From Smittium culicis (lineage: Eukaryota; Kickxellomycota; Harpellomycetes; Harpellales; Legeriomycetaceae), in the NCBI GenBank assembly GCA_001970855.1, contig LSSN01001878.1, positions 1 through 62,944 of the forward strand: a stretch of 62,944 bases of DNA, given 5' to 3'. Below, one piece after another: positions 37,543 to 48,578 of the stretch. Within the stretch, counting starts at the first letter, position 1; each line of letters begins with the position of its first letter. Position numbers and translations under genes: made by a program. The notes below the pieces were generated by a model. That model saw nothing but the letters and a program-made list of their open reading frames with translations, searched no databases and was not told where the DNA came from.

Positions 37543-38750
37543 ATGTCTCCTGAACAAGAGTACATTGAGAACCAGATAAGAATACAATTACAGGCGCAAG
37601 TACAAGCCCAAATTCAAGCATACGTTTAAGCACAGGTCGAGGCTCAAGCACAGGCGCAAGTACAAGAGAACGCTAGACTACAAGCTCAGATCCTAGAGAG
37701 CCAGGAAAGCCACAATCCGTTTCATCCAGCAACACTAAGCCTATCTAATAAAATTAAAATTCCTGATGCCTCCAAGTTCGACCGAACAGTATCAGAGTAC
37801 CAGTCATTTTTAAGAATACTAGCATATTCTTTTATTCAAGCCCAGAATTATTCGCAGCAGATTCAAGCAAAATACTGTACATAGGAACTCATCTCCAAGG
37901 TACTGCTTCAGATTTGTTTGGAACCTTGTTTTTACAACAATCACCATGCCTGTAAAACTATGAAGCCTTCATAGAAGAATTCAGGAACAATTTTTCAGAT
38001 CCGAGTTACTGTATCAAGGTACGAGTGATGCTAAGAAATTGCAAACAGGGATCCAGATCAGTAATTCCCTACGCCACAGAATTTAGATCCCTAGCTAGGG
38101 ATAGTGGATTCGATAATATTACCCTCGTAGACCAATTCCTCCGCGGTCTAAGCCCAAAGTTTATGCAGTATCTTATGGTTACGGACCTCCCCAACTCCCT
38201 CGAAGAAACTATAAAAATTTCGGTACGAGTAGATAACCGTATCTGCACTATGGATCAAATCAATGGGTCTCAACTTCAGGAAAGAAGAAGAAACCCGTTT
38301 TTTTACCACCAACCAGTAAACGGTCTAACAAACGAAATGAGAAAAAATAAAGAAAATACTGTCTACATGGAAATAGATGCAATATAATCAAGACCTAGAG
38401 GACCCATAACTGAGGCTGGAAAATCCGGGAGATACGAATTGGGACTATTCCTATATTGTGGCGGAAAGGGACATATCGTACTAGATTGCCGCCGAAGAAA
38501 AATCCCGGGAAAAGTCAACACTCAACAGTAGACCGAAAGTTACCGTTGAGTGATGACTATAACTTTAAATATACAAAAAATTATTTCATTAACCGTTTTA
38601 TTTTCGAAATAAAAGTATATTCAAACATTAAAAAATCTTTCGTTAAAACAATATGCCTAGTAGATTCTGGCGCAACAAATAATTTCGTGGACCTAGAATT
38701 TGCAAGAGAAAATTTTAAATAACCTTCATCAATGGAGGTACCTATTTACG
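37543..38750 (+). pseudogene. chromovirus gag and protease remnant
   Basis: ATG at 37543 (MSPEQEYIENQIRIQLQ) opens a glutamine/alanine-rich repeat region, with a stop already in the repeats near 37627. The gag core continues across frameshifts; a 120-codon open piece at 38025-38387 contains RSVIPYATEFRSLARDSG. A CCHC zinc knuckle at about 38441-38490 (LYCGGKGHIVLDC) has lost its first cysteine, which reads as phenylalanine. The protease follows with LVDSGAT, its catalytic D at 38663. Several stops separate the parts. In an active element this region would encode the capsid-like shell and the processing enzyme. Confidence 0.85.
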
Positions 38751-40655
38751 TAGAAACTATAGACGGGAAATCGCTAACAGAAACTCCCATATCAAAAGAA
38801 TACAGAAAAATTCCTACAATTTTTGACAATATCTACAATAGTGAAGTCGACCTATACCCGATACACGCGCCTAACACACCAATCGTACAGGGATTAGAAT
38901 GGCTACAAATTAATAACCCGGATATAGATTGGGAATCTAGAGTTGTAACTTTCAGCAAGAACCCATTCAACAATAAATCAACCATAAATTCAATTCACTG
39001 TACACATGCAAAAATCAAAGATACCTGTACAAAAAATGAAACACCGCTTAGTCAAAATATGGAAGGCCTGCCCAAAGAGTATATAAATCTACAAAAAGTA
39101 TTTAGCAAGATTTCTGTAGAGAAATTACCACCACATAGAAGTTACGGCTGCCCGATTGTCCTAATCCCAGACACTATGCTATCCTAGGGACCTATATACT
39201 CTCTCTCTCTCTCTCTCTCTCGCCTAAAGAATTAGAAACACTCAAGAAATATATTGATGAAAATCTCAAGAACGGGTTTATAAGACACTCAAAGTCGCCA
39301 GCCGGCTCACCTATAATTTTCACCAACAAGAAAGACGGCGACCTACGACTATGTGTATATTACAGAAAACTAAATATTATTACAATCAAAAATAGACATC
39401 CACTGCCGAGAATCGATGATTCATTTGACAGACTTAGTAAAGCAAAAATATTTACAAAGTTAGACTTAAGAGGTGCATATAGTCTAGTTCGAATAAAACC
39501 TGGTGATGAATGGAAAACAGATTTCAGATGCCGATACGATCACTTCGAGTATCAAGTAATGCCTTTTGGATTGACCAACGCTCCTGCTACATTTCAACAT
39601 TTTATAAACGATGTGCTGAGAGAAGTATTAGACGAATGCGTCATCGCGTACCTTGATGATATAATAATATACTCAAATACTGCATAAGAGCATACTGAAC
39701 ATGTAATATAAGTTCTTCAGAAACTAAAAGACAACGAACTCTACTGCAAACATGAAAAGTGCAAGAACGATGTCAAAGAAGTAGATTTTTTTGGGCATGT
39801 AGTATATGGCTCCGGTATTAAAACCAACCCGTATAAGGTTAAAAGCATCAAAGAGTGGAAAACTCCCACATCAGTAAAAGAAATTCAAATGTTCCTAGGA
39901 TTTGTAAAATATTATAGAAATTTCATTCCAAATCTTTCTCAAACAGCTCTTCCACTAACCGAACTGACCAGAAAAAACACTAAGTTCAATTGGACGAGTA
40001 AATGCGACATTGCTTTCAAAAAATTGGTACTGGCGCTTGTGTAATCACCTGTACTTCGATATGCAGACCCAAATCAAAAGTATTTCGTAGAAACTGACGC
40101 TTCCGATTTCGCAATGGGAGCTGTACTGTTACAAGAAGATAAGGACGGAGAACTAAAACCAATTGCATATCTGTCTCAGAAATTCTGAAGCACAGAGATC
40201 AACTACAACGTACACCACAAGGAACTTCTAGCCATAGTAACGGCGCTCAAAGAGTGGAGATATTATTTAAAAGGAGCGAAGTTCGAGTTCACAGTATTAA
40301 CAGATCACAAAATTTTGAAATATTTTAAGAACGCTAAAACTCTAAACAGGCGCCGCCCTAGGTGGTCCCAAGAATTTTCGCGATTCAATATCAAAATAGA
40401 TTATAGTCAGGAAATCTTGGCGATAAAACAGATGCACTTTCACGCAGACAAGAATTCAAAGATAAAATACCTATAATATATAACATACTAATACCGTCTC
40501 ACTTTCTTAGTACAATAATTTTGAGTGGCGTATTTACTAAAGTTATTAAAAAGGAAACACTTCTGGACCCGTACGCTATGAGAATACTTAAGGATCCAAA
40601 ATCCAGCATTAGATGCAAATTTATTGACGGTCTCCTGATTTAAGAGAGAAAGATA
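38732..40655 (+). pseudogene. chromovirus reverse transcriptase and RNase H remnant
   Basis: The part to 39187 ends in the conserved [13 protein letters not shown] lead-in to reverse transcriptase. A stop and a CT-repeat expansion follow. From about 39225 the frame carries [17 protein letters not shown], then [20 protein letters not shown] and the catalytic YLDD at 39649-39660. RNase H follows with TDASDFAMGAV near 40095-40127. In-frame stops occur near 39685, 40041 and 40186. All core motifs are still readable, so decay is by point mutation rather than large deletion. Confidence 0.88.
39199..39221 (+). repeat. (CT)11 microsatellite inside the reverse transcriptase frame
   Basis: Twenty-three bases of perfect CT repeat lie where related elements encode a short serine/leucine stretch after GPIY and before PKELE. 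The expansion shifts the reading frame. Confidence 0.9.
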
Positions 40656-40656
40656 T

Positions 40657-41619
40657 ATGTTCCAGAAAAAAATGATACCAGAAATAACGATATCATTCCA
40701 CGAATTGCAGCTAGCTGGACATCCTGGAATAGCTAAAACGATGGACCTAATCAAAAGAGTATATTGGCTTCCCAGAATGCACAAATACATCGAAAATTAC
40801 ACCAAGTCATGTTCGATATGCAATAAGACCAAGTCAAAGAAACGAAAAAAGCACGGTCTGCTTCAACCATTGCCGGTCGCAACCCAACCATGGGACTCAA
40901 TCAGTTTGGATTTCATAGTAGAGCTGCCGAAATCAAGAGAGTTTACCACAGTACTGGTAGTGGTAGACAGATTCACAAAAATGGCTAAATTTATACCATT
41001 AAAGAAACTTCCAGATTCTAAACAAACTCTGGATTTGTTAATAAAAAACATATTCTCTCATTATGGGTTCCCTAGTGAAATTGTTTCGGATAGAGGTACC
41101 CAATTCACAGCAAAGTTCTACAGGAGAATTATGAAGCTATTTAAAATTAAAGTGAAGATGTCTTCAAGCTTCCATCCAGAAACCGACGGGCAAACGGAAA
41201 GAATTAACCAGATCTTGGAACAATACCTCCGCTGCTACGTCAATTATCAGCAATCGGACTGGTGCGATCCGGTAAAATTGGCAGAATTCGCCTATAACAA
41301 CGCAAGACATTCCTCAATAAAATTCACTCCCTTCTATTCTCTGATGGGATATCATCCACGATTTACAGCTACAACAAATTTCGCATCGTTTGTTCCTGAA
41401 ACAGAATCAAGAATTCTAGAGATTAAAAGCACACACAAACATCTAACAAAGAACCTCAGCCATGCAATTAATAATTACAAAACCTCAGCAGACAAGAATA
41501 GAAATGACACTCTAGCCTTTCAAGTAGGCGATAAATTATGGCTGAAATCTAGAAACATCAAAACCAACCGACCGAGCAGGAAACTTGATCACCGATTTAT
41601 AGGACCTTTCAAAATTTAA
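40657..41619 (+). pseudogene. chromovirus integrase, longest intact piece (320 codons)
   Basis: The HHCC zinc site (H15, H22, C52, C55) and the catalytic triad D85, D145 and E181, with 35 residues between the last two, are all present: SLDFIVE, IVSDRGTQF, DGQTERINQ. The frame runs into the C-terminal domain (LDHRFIGPFKI) and stops at 41617-41619, where related proteins continue. It is an open part of a dead element, not an independent gene. Confidence 0.9.
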
Positions 41620-42009
41620 AGAAAAATTAATGACGTTTCTTGTAAATTAGATCTCCCAGAATCAATGAGAATACACCCAGTATTCCACGTATCATTACTT
41701 GAAAAATATTACGAAAATACTATAGCAGCAAGGCTCGAAGAAACTCAGCACTAAATCGAATCTGAAGCTCAAGAATATACTGTCGACAAAATAATAGATT
41801 CTAGATTACACTATGTAAGACTACAATACCTTGATATATATCAAGGTGCGTCAAATTACGATAGAATCTGGTAATATTCTGACAAGATCACTCAACTAGG
41901 ACTAAAAACACCATTCCACCACTTATATCCTGAAAATCCAAGTTCACAGTCTAGCCCACCAACTCGTAAGAAGAAAAAATCTCTCCTGAAAAATCCAAAG
42001 ATCAAATGA
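41620..42009 (+). pseudogene. remnant integrase tail and chromodomain of the nested chromovirus
   Basis: After the stop at 41617-41619 the same frame continues with [20 protein letters not shown] and a degraded chromodomain (EYTVDKIIDSRLHY...RLQYLDIY...YDRIW) containing further stops at 41752 and 41872. The C-terminal basic tail ends near 42009. Confidence 0.75.
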
Positions 42010-42075
42010 ATTCGTTTCAAAACAAACACCCTTCCGCCCACTGTAGGTGTGTTCCCCCTAACCGCATTGCGGCGT

Positions 42076-42099
42076 GGGAGGGAAGAAGGGAGGGATGGG
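42076..42099 (+). other. G-quadruplex-type motif in the chromovirus 3' untranslated region
   Basis: Five GGG runs within 24 bases (at 42076, 42080, 42088, 42092 and 42097) with loops of 1-5 bases satisfy the usual four-run G4 pattern. It lies about 100 bp before the right LTR in an otherwise AT-rich genome, next to the palindrome CCGCATTGCGG at 42063-42073. Confidence 0.65.
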
Positions 42100-42195
42100 T
42101 CGCCGTCAGCAAAAATTTTTTCGATTTATGCCCTTAAAGTAACCCTGTACGCCGTTTTCAGCTTCCAGTCCTCCTAAAATTGAAGGGCAAAATAA

Positions 42196-42457
42196 TTTCA
42201 TAATCAACATTTATTATGGCGCAATTATTGATTATTATATCACAATGAGATTCTTCTCCATTGTTAGATAACTATTGGCCAAACGTTTTTCTTCTATTTT
42301 CCCATTTCCCATTCTCCCAGACATATTTAAGAATAGCGTTATCCTTTTCCATGAAAATAAATGCTGTTCAACAATATTTCATTCCCCTAGTCCCTAGTCC
42401 ATATTATAATTATCTTTTACATATTAATAAATCTTCCTTGAAAATCCAGTCTTGACA
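42196..42457 (+). mobile_element. right LTR of the nested chromovirus (262 bp)
   Basis: Collinear with 37123-37384. The first bases have decayed from TGTCA to TTTCA, while the end CTTGACA is intact. The TATA box is altered (TATTTAAG). It is preceded by a short purine-rich tract (GAAGGGCAAAA, about 42182-42192) that is the likely polypurine tract. Confidence 0.9.
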
Positions 42458-45400
42458 TTCTTATAAACATCTGAGTATAGTGACGAATAAAAATTTATAA
42501 TTGTACCATCTTACGTAGGCCTAAGTTTTATGTATGTTTCCCAAAAAGCGTACGATACCCTGTAAGACACACGATAAATTACTGATATCACCGCTTTTAA
42601 ACACATAAACTTAAACTTTTATCCACCAAAAAGTTTTAAAATCGTTCTATAAACCAAGAATGATAAGAAAATACCTAATTACTTCAATATAAATGATACT
42701 AAAGTAGTGCTTTTATGGAAAGGTGTCAAAGTATCTGCACATATTAAAAAAAAGTAGACCACTGGAAATATCAATTCCCAGATATTAAAATTAAAAATGA
42801 AAAAATATTGAAAAGAAATCGAGAATCAAACCATAAAAAACATAATAAAAAAGATTTTTATTGAAAATAACCTAGAAAATACAAAAAAAGATAAAATTTC
42901 CAATAAAAATAGAAAGTTTGCAAGATGAATAGACTTTTCCTAACGAGATTGTTAACGAATAGATAATATCGAATCGCCTGGTGAATCTAAAATTCAAATT
43001 AAAATTAAAAAAATTTTTAACCCATCACAGCAAATTAAAGATGATATAAATACTTTATTCTTTCAAAAAAATGGCTTGAACGAGCCTAATAATGATATCA
43101 GAACTATGAGAGAACCTAATAAGATACACAATAGGGATAATCTAAAAATTAGTAACGTTAGAAAAACATTTATTAGAAAAATATCAATATCTGATAAGCC
43201 TGATACACTGGAAATCTTAAAAAGATAGCCAAAAAAGAGAGAAGAAATAAAAACAATAGAAACTGAGTCTAATATAAAAAATAAAGGAATAGAATTACCT
43301 GATGTGTTAAACTTCGCTTCGACAAAAGATCAGTCTATCTTTGGGTTCGTAGAAGCGAATCAGACTGATAGCCTAAATTATTCTACAAACGAAATAAAAA
43401 AAAAGCATAAATAATGAAAAAGATAAAATTAATGATAAATTTGGACTAACTATCATACCTGATACTGAAATTCTCAACGAAACCAAAGCTGACATAGATA
43501 TGGAGTAAATGAAATAAACTCCACTACCAACCTAATAATAGGAGGGAAATTAACATCAATCTAAATAATATAAATAATAATAAAAAAGAACATACCTCGC
43601 TCGAAATAACTAAATTAAAGGTTAAAATAATACGAGACAACAAAAAAAAAAAGACAATAATTTTTGCTCGATTGAAAAAAAAAATCATGTCTGACATTTT
43701 TTGTCTACAAGAAATAAACATAAAAGATAAAGAAAAAAATTTTTGGTCATGCTACTGGAATAATATAATAATATGGTCCAAATAACTGCAACAATAATTA
43801 ATAATGACACATACGAAATTTTATATAAAACTGTATTTTTTGAAAGAAAGAATAAACATAAAAAAACTAAAAAAAACTAGTAACATAGAATTAAAAATAA
43901 TGAATTTGTATCTACCCAATAACGAAAAAGACAGAAGAATCACCATGGAGATTTTATAGGAAAATTTAACCAGTAATTTAATTATAAATAAAGAGCTTTT
44001 GATAGTTGGAGACTTGAATATGGCATAAAATGAGTATAAAGACAGGTTCACACCTAAAATAATCAATAAAAGGGAATAGAAAAATATGGAACTACTAACA
44101 AATAAATTTAAGCTATTTAATGTTATATGTAAATTATTGACCAATGAAAATGTTTATATATGGTCTGAATATTCTGGAAAATACAGATCTAGAGTAGAAA
44201 AATTTCTGATTGGCGAAAAAATGATAAGCAATACTACTATTAAAGAAATTGAGCTTTAAGAATTTTTCGATCACAAGTACATATCGATATAAATAAAAAA
44301 CATGAAAAAAATAAAGACGACATCCAATAATTGCAAACTTAATTTTAGTCTTTTTTAAAAAATCACTTACAAAAGACACTATTAATGGAGCCTTAGACAC
44401 AAACGTTCAATGCCTGGAATATTGTGCTGAAATAAAAAAAGGTGCAAGATTATTTTCATTGACTTGGATAAATACAACTAGTTCAGTAATAGATAGATAA
44501 CTCTGAAATTCACCAATAAAAAATACAATACTATATTAAAAAAAATCAATGACATCTCTAAAGTTAAAAAGTACAACAAAGCAATAATAGAAAATAAAAA
44601 TCAAATCAAGATGATCAAAAAAAGAAAAACTTGATTGAAAGATTATAAGGACGCGTGTTAATTTGGTATAAAAAATTAGAGATCAAATAAACACTTCTTT
44701 TCGAATCTAAAAAAAGAGAGAATAAAAAAGATATAAACGAACTAAATAACTCAAATGGCCAAAAAATTACGAGAAAAGATGAAATGCTATAAAAATGCCA
44801 GCCATTCTATTCTAAGCTTTTCTCTAAAGGACTAACATACTCAGATAGCTAATCAAAACTAATTACTTACATTAAAAATAAGCTCAATAATTCTGATCAA
44901 ACCCTATTGGAGTAAAGGATATCCAAAAATGAAATTTTGGTGTCTATAATTAGTTCTCCAAATAAAAATTCTTCTGTACCTGATGGACTGAATTGTGAAT
45001 TTCACAAATGCTTTAAAGAAAAAAATCTTTAATAACCCCACAGAAATGAAAAATTGGAACAAGCTTAGTGTCAGATTTGTAATAGTGTTGATTCCAAAAA
45101 AGGGAAACCCAAAGGAGTTAAAAAATTATAGGCCTATCACTCTGTCCAATACAGAAAAGAAAGTATACACAAAAATATAAAGTAATATACTACAACAAGT
45201 CATTGGAAAAATTATAACCTCTAACCAATCGGGATTAATAAAAAGTAAAAGTATTTTTTACAATATACACGTAACAAAATTTTTGATAGTGTTGCGTTTT
45301 TATTAAACTATTACTAATGATAGCATATGTACGAATATTAAACCTGAATTAAAAGCAAAAAAATAAGAATACATATAAGACTGTTAAGAAGTATTAATAA

Positions 45401-46660
45401 ATAGTCATTTTATTAAATAGGTATAATAATAATACATATGTATTAAAATGCAAAGCGAAAATAAAGAATACAGTGTTTAAGACTTGGTTTATATTATATT
45501 TTTATACTAATATGTTTTATTCTATTAACTATTGAGTTAATAAAGTTTATTACAAAATAATTTGTGATAAAAAAGGTATAAAAGCAGCCTTGATTGCTTT
45601 AGTTTAACATCATCTTAAAAACATAGTTAAAAGATCATAAAAAATAAAAAAATAAGAAAACACAAAAATTACTTTTAAATAGGAATTTTTAAACTAATTA
45701 AGGATATAAGTTAGGTAAAAATTACTTGAACCGTAACAGTTGCATTATTTTGAAACATTATTAATTATGAAATTTAGCATAATTAATTCTACAGCGTAAC
45801 ATAATAAATGAAAATAAAGTAATTTTACCAATAGAATAGCGTTTAAAGGAAAAATTTTTTGATGAAAAATACTCTGGAAATGTTATAGTTCCAAGCGAAA
45901 CCTTTTTTATAAAAAACGAACCAATAACTAAATAATCAAACAAAAAAAGCTAGACTTAATATCGAAGAACACGTTAGAAAAGAATTTATATTTCAACTTA
46001 TATGAAAACAATAGGTATAACAACAAATGCTAAGCCTTTTTTTAATAAAATAAAAAACCATAAAATAGACCTGGAACCTAAAATGATAAGTCACATATGG
46101 TACCTCTCCAAAGCGCAATAGTTACTGGAGAAAAGTTCAGGATTAATTATTAGGGTATTTATAACCAATTAAAAGAATGTAAATCATGTAAAGAAAAAAA
46201 TTCTGCATATTTAATTAAGAAGCAAGTTAACAATTTGTGGAAAAAAATTTAAAATTTTATATGTAAAAATTCATTCGAAAACGGGATAGCAAATAGAATA
46301 AAAACAGATATTATATTCAATTTTTTCAACCATTGGAAAAGATGTTTCTGAAAGTCGAAATACTGTATGGGCTTGCTGTCTGAATTATAAATCGAGTAAC
46401 GGTTAAATTTACCCTATCAGATACTAATATAACTGATGAAGAAATATTTAACATGTGGAAATACGACCTACAACAAAAAATTACTATTGACTTTAAAAAT
46501 CATAAAAAATGAGAATACTGGCTAGATATAAGGACCAAATGGTTCTCAATAGATCCTGGAGGAAATTTGTGTTCAGAAATAGCTGATGACTGCGCCTCTT
46601 CACTTTAATTCTTTTATCTTTTATCATATCACATATACGTATACTTAAAACTCTAGATTT
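42458..46660 (+). pseudogene. LINE remnant: end of ORF1, AP endonuclease, partial reverse transcriptase, C-terminal zinc-knuckle region
   Basis: Frames broken by many stops still show LINE landmarks in order. ORF1-like sequence comes first (VVLLWKGVKVSAHIKKK, about 42700). An apurinic endonuclease follows at about 43620-44290 (MSDIFCLQEINIKDKEKNFW, NLYLPNNEKDRR, LLIVGDLNMA, and DHKYISI at the catalytic SDH position). Then comes the reverse transcriptase N-part at about 44930-45280 (IPKKGNPKELKNYRPITLSN, SNQSGLIKSKSIF). The catalytic palm motif is not found: 45290-45990 is unrelated AT-rich sequence. The C-terminal part returns at about 45990-46600 (HIWYLSKAQ, CKSCKEKNSAYLIKKQVNNL, a CxxC...W pattern). 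A (TA)n run at 46679-46693 may mark the 3' end. Confidence 0.8.
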
Positions 46661-46699
46661 TATTTAAATTTCTTAAAATATATATATATATATTATCCA

Positions 46700-47531
46700 T
46701 TTCTGAAGCTGTTGGAAAATTAGTGACTTTCATAGGCTAGTTGCCTAATTCCAAATTTATAAAAATTACTAAGAAACTACTATACTTTTTTGTTTACAAA
46801 ACACTAACAAATAGTAAATACGACTGTTACAATTAACTCTTTATTCGAGAAAATTTGAGATTTGATAATTTTAAATTTTATCATGCGGCTTTTATTTCTC
46901 GATAAATTAAGTAGCTCCTCTCTCGATCTCTGATAGATTCGAATGTAATTTTTATTAAGAGGAAGATAAAAATTGAAAGACTTGGAGATTTATTTTTCGA
47001 ATCTCTAAATCTTTTATACTATTAAAAATTTTAAAATAAGGTGTTTTAAAGAAAGTTTATTAATTTATATATTTACTGAAATAAAGTATTTAGAGAAAAA
47101 CTAATATAATCCAAGATGCCCTTTTCTTGATAGTGAAATCAGTTAGTATTTATAGACATCCCTCTTCCCTTCGAATAACATGACACAAGTATATCTATAA
47201 TTGTGCATTTGAAGCAGAAGTCTTTGTATAAAATTAGTGACTTATAGGTAACCAAGATTACTAGTAATTTAGGGTATTATTTCTTTGTATAAAGGGGTTT
47301 AATCCCAGGTATTGGATAAAAAGAGGACATGTTTTGAGACATCCCTTTCTAAAAAGACTTCTAGCTTCATAATAATCATAAAAACAATAAACATAAAAAT
47401 TAACAACCTGCACTCTATTATTTCCAATGGTTCATAGGAGCCTATGAATTAGGTTTATTTGTTGAAAGAAACATAAATAAATCCCTTTTAGGGATTACAG
47501 AGGAAAAATTATTAATTTTCCTTTGACTCTA
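46700..47531. other. intergenic between the LINE and the piggyBac element
   Basis: AT-rich; no gene recognised. Confidence 0.5.
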
Positions 47532-47902
47532 TTAACCCTTTCGCGGGCGGTAGATCGAAAATAGTCTTTTTCAAAAATGAGCGTTCCTATTCAGCAGACC
47601 AAAAATAGTCTACCAATATTAATTCATTATTTTTCTTCAATTTTATTCGCCAGATAATTTTGTTTTTATAATTAACCTGAAAAATGTAACAAATAGAAAT
47701 TTAAATCGCTCGATTAATGTGATTGAATTATTGAAAAAAAATAGACGTTATGATGATTTGGCTTTGAATTTCAGAACTCCACAAATTGTTGTCAAGAAAA
47801 AAATTTCTTACTAGAAATTGTTCTAGGTAAATCTGGGCAGAAAAAAAATTACATTGAGTAAATATAAATATATAAAAATTGATAGATGTATCAAATCTAT
47901 TC

Positions 47903-48240
47903 ACTATGATATACACTATGTCCGATTTTAGGACCTTTCCTGCGCAAATTTAAACTGTTTTCCACCATTTTCATTGGCTGGACAAAATAAAAATACACCT
48001 AGTGTGTTTTGCCCATATCTATACAATATGATATACAGTATGTCCGATTTTAGGACCTTTCCTGCGCAAATTTAGACTGTTTTTCGCCATTTTCATTGGT
48101 TGGAAAAATTAAAAATCGAACCTTAGTAGAAAATATAATATTACACATATTGTGTTTTATACAATTCTATAAACTGATGTATGATTTGCCAATTTTTACG
48201 CCCTTCCCTGCATAAATATAGACTGTTTTTTGTCACTTCC
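47903..48240 (+). repeat. three ~122-145-bp tandem repeats upstream of the transposase
   Basis: The segment TGTCCGATTTTAGGACCTTT at 47919 recurs at 48041 (122 bp apart), followed each time by CCTGCGCAAATTTA and a CATTTTCATTGG stretch. A third, degenerate copy (GCCAATTTTTACGCCCTTCC then CTGCATAAATATAGACTG) starts near 48188. They lie between the left end and the transposase, the position of subterminal repeats in DNA transposons. Confidence 0.75.
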
Positions 48241-48578
48241 ATTAGATGACATATTATTTGGATGACATTATTTTTGGTCTATACCTTTTTATTTTCACAC
48301 GCATTTCTCTTTTTTTTTATCTATTGATTTTTATTTTTCTCCCTTAATTTCATTGATTTTATTTATATTTTATAAATTTAATATTTCCACAGTTTTGATT
48401 TTTTTAGTTCCCCCTTCCCGTATTTTATATACTAATTTTACAATTACTCATATTAATTATTATTGTTGTTGTTATCGCTAATGAATTATTCTATAAAATA
48501 TATTTTTCAATTTATTTGATATTTCAAATTCAATTTTTTTTATAAGTTAAATAATATTTAATATTTATTTCTTTAGTT

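Larger units (their letters stand above)
37123..42457 (+). mobile_element. degenerate Ty3-type chromovirus with two LTRs (5335 bp), inserted in a LINE
   Basis: The full element is LTR, gag, protease, reverse transcriptase, RNase H, integrase, remnant chromodomain, LTR. The gene order and the integrase-chromodomain end place it among Ty3/gypsy chromoviruses. Many stops and frameshifts make it inactive. LTR divergence of about 6% indicates an old insertion. It sits between two halves of a LINE. Confidence 0.92.

Noticed and set aside
43524..44400. Minus-strand hydrophobic ORFs resembling membrane proteins
   Set aside because: They are the antisense of A-rich LINE coding sequence, which reads as F, L, I and S on the other strand.
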